Origin: Cylindrotheca closterium
Taxonomy: Eukaryota > Bacillariophyta > Bacillariophyceae > Bacillariales > Bacillariaceae
NCBI GenBank assembly: GCA_933822405.4
Contig: CAKOGP040001908.1
Span: 1 to 12,863 of the forward strand
Length of the DNA: 12,863 nt
Reading direction: 5' to 3'
Below, one piece after another: positions 8,771 through 12,863 of this stretch; positions within the stretch are counted from its first letter, which is position 1, and the number at the start of each line of letters is the position of its first letter. A program made the translations under genes and the position numbers. Under the pieces are notes generated by a model. It searched no databases and was not told the origin of the DNA. It worked only from the letters and a program-made list of their open reading frames with translations.

Positions 8771-9102
8771 CGACAATTCTGTGTTGAATGCAGTACTTCG
8801 GGACATCTTGTAATATTCCCTACTGCATTGTACACAACACCAATATCTCACTTGTATAGGGTCATTCCCTTTTTGTGTGGATGTAGATTGTCCGACAGAC
8901 TTGCGTCCGGCATACTTGCGTCAAATTCCAACATCACGATCAAAGTCCGATCGTACGTGTCGAAAACTTTGTACTTGATTAGTTTCTTTTTGGAATGTAA
9001 AAACTCATATTTCGTCATATCCCAACAATAAGGGTGAGGGTAGCATCTTTGACCTGACCGTAAGCCTTCACACTGATCAATCCCTGTTGAGCAGACTTCC
9101 AA
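8771..9102 (-). other. Unassigned stretch between ORF1-like and Copia fragments
   Basis: No convincing gene is visible. A minus-strand open frame (8848-9102) has no recognisable motif. At 8933 the minus strand reads TGTTGGAATTTGACGC, which looks like a Copia LTR start, and nearby the 9-mer ACTTGCGTC occurs twice on the plus strand (8899 and 8914). If an LTR begins here it is truncated straight into gag code within about 160 bp. The ORF1-like protein seems to continue with one extra base past 9103 for about 30 residues (DWKSAQQGLISVKAYGQ) before it is lost. Confidence 0.3.
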
Positions 9103-9724
9103 TCACTGTTTAAATGTAGCCGGAGCAGCAAAGGGGAAGTCTGGCTTTGCTGTGGATGGATTAAGAAGGCTTCTTAATTCTTGGTCCACTCTTTTGGCAT
9201 GAATCTTGTGAGCATACCCATGAGGACTTGTTACACTGGGGGAACGTTTGTTGAATTTAGCACGTCCTGTGTAAGGTGTAGAAACCCAATTCATCTTGAT
9301 TCCAATAGGGATAGAGAAGTCAAAGTGACGCATGATTTCTTTCGCATAGGCTTCAAAGTTAACCTCTGACGGAATGAAGGCAAAGCAACCCAATTTAACA
9401 ATATCCCCATATTGAAGCGACAAAGGGTAACATCCTGGGAACGGAGACCAGTGTGAAGATAGTCCTGTACCGCCTCTTCCGACGTGTCCCTTGCAAAGCC
9501 GACCCACATTCGGGTACATAGTTTCTTCTCACCAGACTTGCTGTTGGTTGCTGCATAAGGAGAATTCCCATATTCCATATCGCAGTAAAGACTCAGGGCC
9601 CGGTAGGACAAAATTTTGTTGCGTAACTCAACCGAGTTCCGGATCCACCGGTTCTGTTGTTTATAAGTGTCGTCTTCTGACCTCACCAGTGCTTCTACAG
9701 ATTCTGTCATGACAGCACCACTTT
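9103..9724 (-). pseudogene. ORF1-like protein of unknown function, 5'-truncated
   Basis: Two overlapping minus frames form one protein with a frameshift near 9400-9450. The first part contains SYRALSLYCDMEYGNSPYAA, KKLCTRMWVGFARDTSEEAV and QDYLHTGLRSQDVTLCRFNM. The second contains GCFAFIPSEVNFEAYAKEIM, FDFSIPIGIKMNWVSTPYTG and LLNPSTAKPDFPFAAPATFK. I see no catalytic motif or zinc knuckle. It resembles N-terminal regions that accompany RT domains in diatom multi-copy elements, so an ORF1 of the non-LTR element is the best guess, but I cannot name a family. The frame is open at the 5' junction (9724), consistent with 5' truncation. Confidence 0.45.
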
Positions 9725-9741
9725 CCAAATTTGCGGTCCAA
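9725..9741. repeat. 17-bp flanking direct repeat, right copy (target-site duplication)
   Basis: This is an exact second copy of CCAAATTTGCGGTCCAA (3327-3343). Downstream, the host frame goes on as L-R-S-K-Y-N-P, so deleting the insertion and one copy restores an uninterrupted frame. Confidence 0.85.
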
Positions 9742-10054
9742 ATATAACCCTGTGCGGACTGCCAGTATTAATTCCAACATGGAGCACGAATGTTGCCCCC
9801 CGGAATTGAAGGCAATTGTATATTGGTTGTTGCATCCAGTCCCTCCTACAGTAAGGATGGTGCAAACATCTCTGGGTGATCGAATGGCATCTGACATTTT
9901 CAAATTTGGACTACCACCAGAAATTGGGTGTATATATCTGGAAGGTTTTGATTACAAAAATGATGGCAACATGGCTGCAAATATTGTTTGTACAGCTATT
10001 GAATACCAAACCAAATACCAAATTGGAACATTCTTGCCTCAAGCGGAGTTTTGA
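9742..10054 (+). pseudogene. Host retroelement ORF, continuation after the insertion
   Basis: About 100 codons are open in the same frame as 3343. Readable parts are NMEHECCPPELKAIVYWLLH, GDRMASDIFKFGLPPEIGCI and DYKNDGNMAANIVCTAIEYQ. The frame ends at a TGA (10052-10054) and coding appears to pass to the next frame. No enzymatic motif is visible. The C-C doublet and helical content suggest a folded structural domain, possibly capsid-like, but this is a guess. Confidence 0.5.
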
Positions 10055-11568
10055 TATTCTACATGGTGGGAACGTCCAAACGGTTTTCATTGCTGGCATT
10101 CCTACCCTGTACTTTGGAAGACTTTTCTTCTGATTACCTACAACACCACGGATTAAGTTGGCAGCAGATGAAAGAATTTGCAATGGCATTCCTACCCTGT
10201 ATTTTGGAAGACTTTTCTTCTGATTACCTACCACACAACGGATTAAGTTGGCAGCAGATGAAAGAATTTGCAATGGTAATATACTACCATTTTGCACTCT
10301 TGGGCTCTACAAACCCAACTTCAGACAACGGAGATTACAATGATGAGCTCTTCTGCAGTTCACTCTTTGGTCATTGTTTGAGACACATATGTCAATATGT
10401 CCTGAAGACCAATTTGGGTCGTAGACGGGCTCAAACACCTGCACAGTGTATAGCTGCTTACATTCGAGATTTGAGTGAATTATTTCATATTCTGAAGAAG
10501 TTCATTGACCATCATATTGGACATGATGTGGAAGATTATTGTATTTGTGATGCATGGCCCACAAATGACCGTAATGCGGTATATATGTTGGTGCCATCAA
10601 GAACAAATAGTGCAGATTTTATGGCTCAGACAGAGAGTGTAGTAAACGTTCTTCATGACTATTATACTTGCATACAACGCAATTGGGGAGCTGGTCGGTA
10701 TACTGCTCCAAACGAATGTTTGTGGGCGATGACTTCTTCACCTTCCTTTGCCCCTGACAAAGCTGCGCCTTCACGGCTTTCGGACCTACCAAAGCCAAAG
10801 ATGATCGAGCATACTCGGGATGCTAAAGAAAATGTTCCTTTTTGTAACACCAGTCCACTGTTTGTGTGGAATCATGCTGTCACTCCTTTGGGAAAGAAAT
10901 CTTCGACAGAAATGTTATACCCAGTGGTCTAATGAGGCACCTATCCATTGATTGTGGATCCTCGAGATAAACGCACTTCTGGTAAGAACACACTGTATCC
11001 GATCTGATCAAATTCAACCTTTGAGGGCCATTGTACTTGTTCCAAACCCGGGACTTGTACAACCCACAAGGTAGGCCGCTATGCTTGAAAAACACATCTT
11101 CATATCAATTTGAATGATATGCATTGGTCCTTGGCCAACTACAAAGAAGAGGATTGGAAGCCAATTATCAATTTCATGAAGAAGTATCATGATCACATTT
11201 TGCCGAGCAAGACATTCAAGAAACTGACTCCAAGTACAACTTGGTGATGGGATCCACTGGTACCCAAAGGGGCCCAGCTTGTGGAGCACGACTCCAACCC
11301 AGTGGTATCAGACAGGGTAAAGATTACGGTCCCCCCAAGGTGTCAGTTTCACAAGATACCACCAGCTCGGATCAAAAACAGATGGCCTGGAGATTGGGAC
11401 TGGCAATACCATCCAATTTGTCAGTTGCCACTTCAGATTGTGCCGTGTCTACCATGGGGAAAAGAGAAGAAATTCAATACTCCTACCAAGACGCTACATG
11501 CAAATATTCCTGGAAATGGACAAGTTATGCTTGGGGCTTTCTGTCGACAGTGGATAGATACAAGGTGA
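10051..11568 (+). pseudogene. Host retroelement ORF, central region
   Basis: One frame can be read for about 500 codons with stops at 10930-10935, 11005-11007, 11086-11088 and 11245-11247. It contains a 30-residue tandem duplication (EDFSSDYL...GLSWQQMKEFAM), then DVEDYCICDAWPTNDRNAVY, HDYYTCIQRNWGAGRYTAPN and PRDKRTSGKNTLYP. A short Cys/His cluster follows (HCTCSKPGTCTTH, 11029-11067). Next come LANYKEEDWKPIINFMKKYH and a Trp/Pro-rich part, RWPGDWDWQYHPICQLPL. Two of the stops (TGA) follow or replace what may have been Trp codons. The Cys/His cluster could bind a metal in the way gag knuckles do, but its spacing (CXCX5CX2H) is not a standard one. Confidence 0.5.
10094..10273 (+). repeat. 90-bp in-frame tandem duplication
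   Basis: Copies lie at 10094-10183 and 10184-10273. They start TGGCATTCCTACCCTGTA and end GAAAGAATTTGCAA, with only about four base differences. The period is 30 codons, so the frame is kept. The differences change TLED to ILED and LQHHG to LPHNG. Confidence 0.95.
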
Positions 11569-12390
11569 TTCTTGCGTTGCCTCAGTGGCATCAATATGCC
11601 TCTCTTTGTTGAATTGCCTCTGTCAATTTGCTGGCTTGTTTGAAAGAACCACGTGTTCTACCAACAACAGGTTTTCCGACAAGGTTGGACCCTACACGGG
11701 ACAAGCTCAATTCTGCGGGTCTTCTTTGTTTCGATTTTCTACATGGGGATTTCATTCGTTGCTTGGGTGGCGAATATGTCAATTCTGATTGAGATTTCAA
11801 TGCAGAATGGGATGTCATTGACTCTACTTTGCACAACAAAGAGGTTCCGGCTGAATACCCACCACTCAAACTTGAAATGGCTTATCGCATCCAGACTGAA
11901 GGTGTTCCTATAAAAGCCTAATACACAACTCCTATGTCTTCTACGATCTTTAGAGAAGAATATGATAACCATCCAGCATTTGCTGCCAATTCTTCCAAAG
12001 TTGCGGAGAAGTTTGCAAAAGAAGAATGGAAGGCTTATCATCTTCACTATTTACGGTTTGTGTTCCAATTCATCCCAGGTCTGGTTATTAATCCTATCCA
12101 GTGGGTTTTTGACAAAGGTAAAGGTCGGATTTGCATTGACTGTTCCAATGGTCCTGACAACTTAGGATCAATCAACACCTATATCCCCAAACCAAAGCAA
12201 GATAAGTCCGGTGAGCAGTGCCCTCCAATCCACTACCAGTTTGCGTTCAAGAGGTTTCTATGTCAAGTTCTCTGTATGTGCATCACAAAACCAACAAGTC
12301 CTATTTTGGTTCATGCTGACGATATTGAAGCCGCCTTTCGACATGTGCTTTATCATCCAGATGTGGCTGTGGCATTTGCATAAGTATAGT
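11569..12390 (+). pseudogene. Host retroelement reverse transcriptase, truncated after motif A
   Basis: Reading passes to the frame that ends at 12383. Stops lie at 11610-11612, 11790-11792 and 11919-11921. Before the RT come LNSAGLLCFDFLHGDFIRCL and EYPPLKLEMAYRIQTEGVPI. The RT itself has KEEWKAYHLHYLRFVFQFIP, INPIQWVFDKGKGRICIDCS (fingers, with the conserved R-x-C-x-D of RT block 2), GPDNLGSINTYIPKPKQ, and motif A HADDIEAAFRHVLYHPDVAV. It is cut within a few codons of motif A by the LTR at 12396, so motif B and the Y-x-D-D box are missing. The blocks match a DIRS/Gypsy-like RT family that I know from diatom genomes. No tyrosine recombinase is in view to confirm a DIRS placement. Confidence 0.68.
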
Positions 12391-12395
12391 CAGAC

Positions 12396-12655
12396 TGTTA
12401 GAAGTAAGCGATCCAGTGCCGCCTGCAATCTACCTGTTTCAATTGACTGCGATTTAGCTGTCCAGGTATTGTTGCCTTCTAAGTATGTGAATTTACAGTA
12501 TATCGAAGTATATAGATCAATCAAAGATCCTACTTTATCAACCAATTCACTCGTTGCTTGCAATATATTATAAAAAGTGAGAATAGTCTGTCAACTTTTG
12601 ACTTTGACTCTTTCCTCTCCAGCTCAGTGGAAATTCTCAGAATTCTCTCTACGTC
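12396..12655 (+). mobile_element. Copia-like LTR (start of a plus-strand element)
   Basis: TGTTAGAAGTAAGCGAT at 12396 begins right where the host RT frame is lost, and the first bases align with the other LTR (TGTTxGAxGTA). A TATA box and the shared promoter block lie about 175 bp in, followed by TTTTGACTTTGACTC, which resembles the bases after the promoter in the minus-strand LTR. The 5 bp before the LTR are CAGAC, the expected target duplication, but its partner is outside the window. The LTR end near 12655 is a guess, and no primer-binding site was recognised. It could equally be a solo LTR. Confidence 0.55.
12569..12587 (+). promoter_or_regulatory. TATA box and core-promoter block of the plus-strand LTR
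   Basis: TATAAAAAGTGAGAATAGT carries an exact TATA box and shares 17 of 18 bases (12570-12587) with the block at 1349-1366. Transcription would start some 25-35 bp downstream, near 12600, if the usual spacing holds. Confidence 0.55.
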
Positions 12656-12823
12656 AGCCTGATATGCTGCAAATTCAATCTGTTTATCCGTTCACCTTCC
12701 ACTGTAGTCGGTACTTTGATTAGTATCCAACTTTGGCTCTTGCTTGAATCTTGCTTTCTTACATCATCAACAGGATGATTTCCATAGAAATATAATCCGT
12801 TTTCTGACTCGCCACGCTCGATG
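12656..12823. other. Unassigned stretch at the right edge
   Basis: A minus-strand open frame (12649-12846) has no recognisable motif and is probably chance. By position this could be the leader or gag start of the plus-strand Copia, but no gag-like code is visible on the plus strand. Confidence 0.3.
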
Positions 12824-12863
12824 TTTTTAGTCGCATCAGTCTTCATTTTTAGTCGTATCAGTC
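12824..12863. repeat. 22-bp tandem repeat, cut by the window edge
   Basis: TTTTTAGTCGCATCAGTC (12824-12841) is followed, with a 22-bp period, by TTTTTAGTCGTATCAGTC (12846-12863); 17 of 18 bases match. The array may continue beyond the window. Confidence 0.75.

Larger units (their letters stand above)
3344..9724 (-). mobile_element. Composite non-LTR/Copia insertion in the host element
   Basis: All recognisable coding in this 6381-bp block is on the minus strand, opposite to the host element on both sides. The block is bounded by the 17-bp direct repeat. In minus orientation it contains an ORF1-like region (9724-9103), an unassigned stretch with an LTR-like start, a Copia gag/protease/pre-integrase fragment (to 7334), a non-LTR RT, an RNase H, and a 3' UTR that ends at the repeat in a short TTA run. 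The ORF is open right up to the 5' junction, as in a 5'-truncated LINE. Whether the Copia part arrived in the same event is unresolved. Confidence 0.65.

Noticed and set aside
12649..12846. Minus-strand open frame near the right edge
   Set aside because: It has no motif, overlaps the likely LTR end and a 22-bp tandem repeat, and is short enough to be chance.
1..12863. A new defence or metabolic system
   Set aside because: Every recognisable domain belongs to retrotransposons, and no intact non-transposon gene was found.

Overview
The window contains no recognisable cellular gene. It is a stack of broken retrotransposons, and the protein families (diatom-type Copia gag/protease, a non-LTR RT with a C-terminal RNase H, and a DIRS/Gypsy-like RT family) suggest a diatom or close stramenopile nuclear genome. 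This attribution rests on protein-family resemblance judged by eye, not on a search. A short TTAGGG-type repeat inside one element fits a stramenopile but does not prove it. Almost every coding stretch has frameshifts or stop codons. I found no intact ORF that would make a full element, and no rRNA, tRNA, CRISPR array or bacterial-type operon.

Layout. (1) 1-1511, minus strand: the 5' end of a Copia-like LTR element. It has an LTR start at 1511, a core-promoter block, a leader carrying a 147-bp tandem duplication, and a decayed gag that runs off the left edge. (2) 1512-3343, plus strand: the 5' coding part of a different element (the 'host' element), a gag-like ORF1 that becomes Pro/Gly-rich. 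(3) 3344-9724, minus strand: a 6.38-kb composite insertion flanked by a 17-bp direct repeat (3327-3343 and 9725-9741). Read 5' to 3' it has an unassigned ORF1-like region, a Copia gag zinc-knuckle/protease/pre-integrase fragment, a non-LTR RT, an RNase H with a Cys/His motif, and a 3' UTR ending in a short TTA repeat. (4) 9725-12395, plus strand: the host element resumes in the frame it had before the insertion and runs into an RT domain that is cut off just after motif A. (5) 12396-12863, plus strand: the start of a second Copia-like LTR, which interrupts that RT.

The nesting order can be read from the sequence. The host element is oldest. The composite non-LTR insertion and the two LTR elements landed in it later. 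The two LTRs, in opposite orientation at the two edges, share a near-identical 18-bp core-promoter block and a similar first 12 bases, so they are probably relatives. The most interesting features are the in-frame Copia/non-LTR fusion inside a single 17-bp duplication, and the telomere-like repeat that sits where the first RNase H catalytic aspartate is expected.
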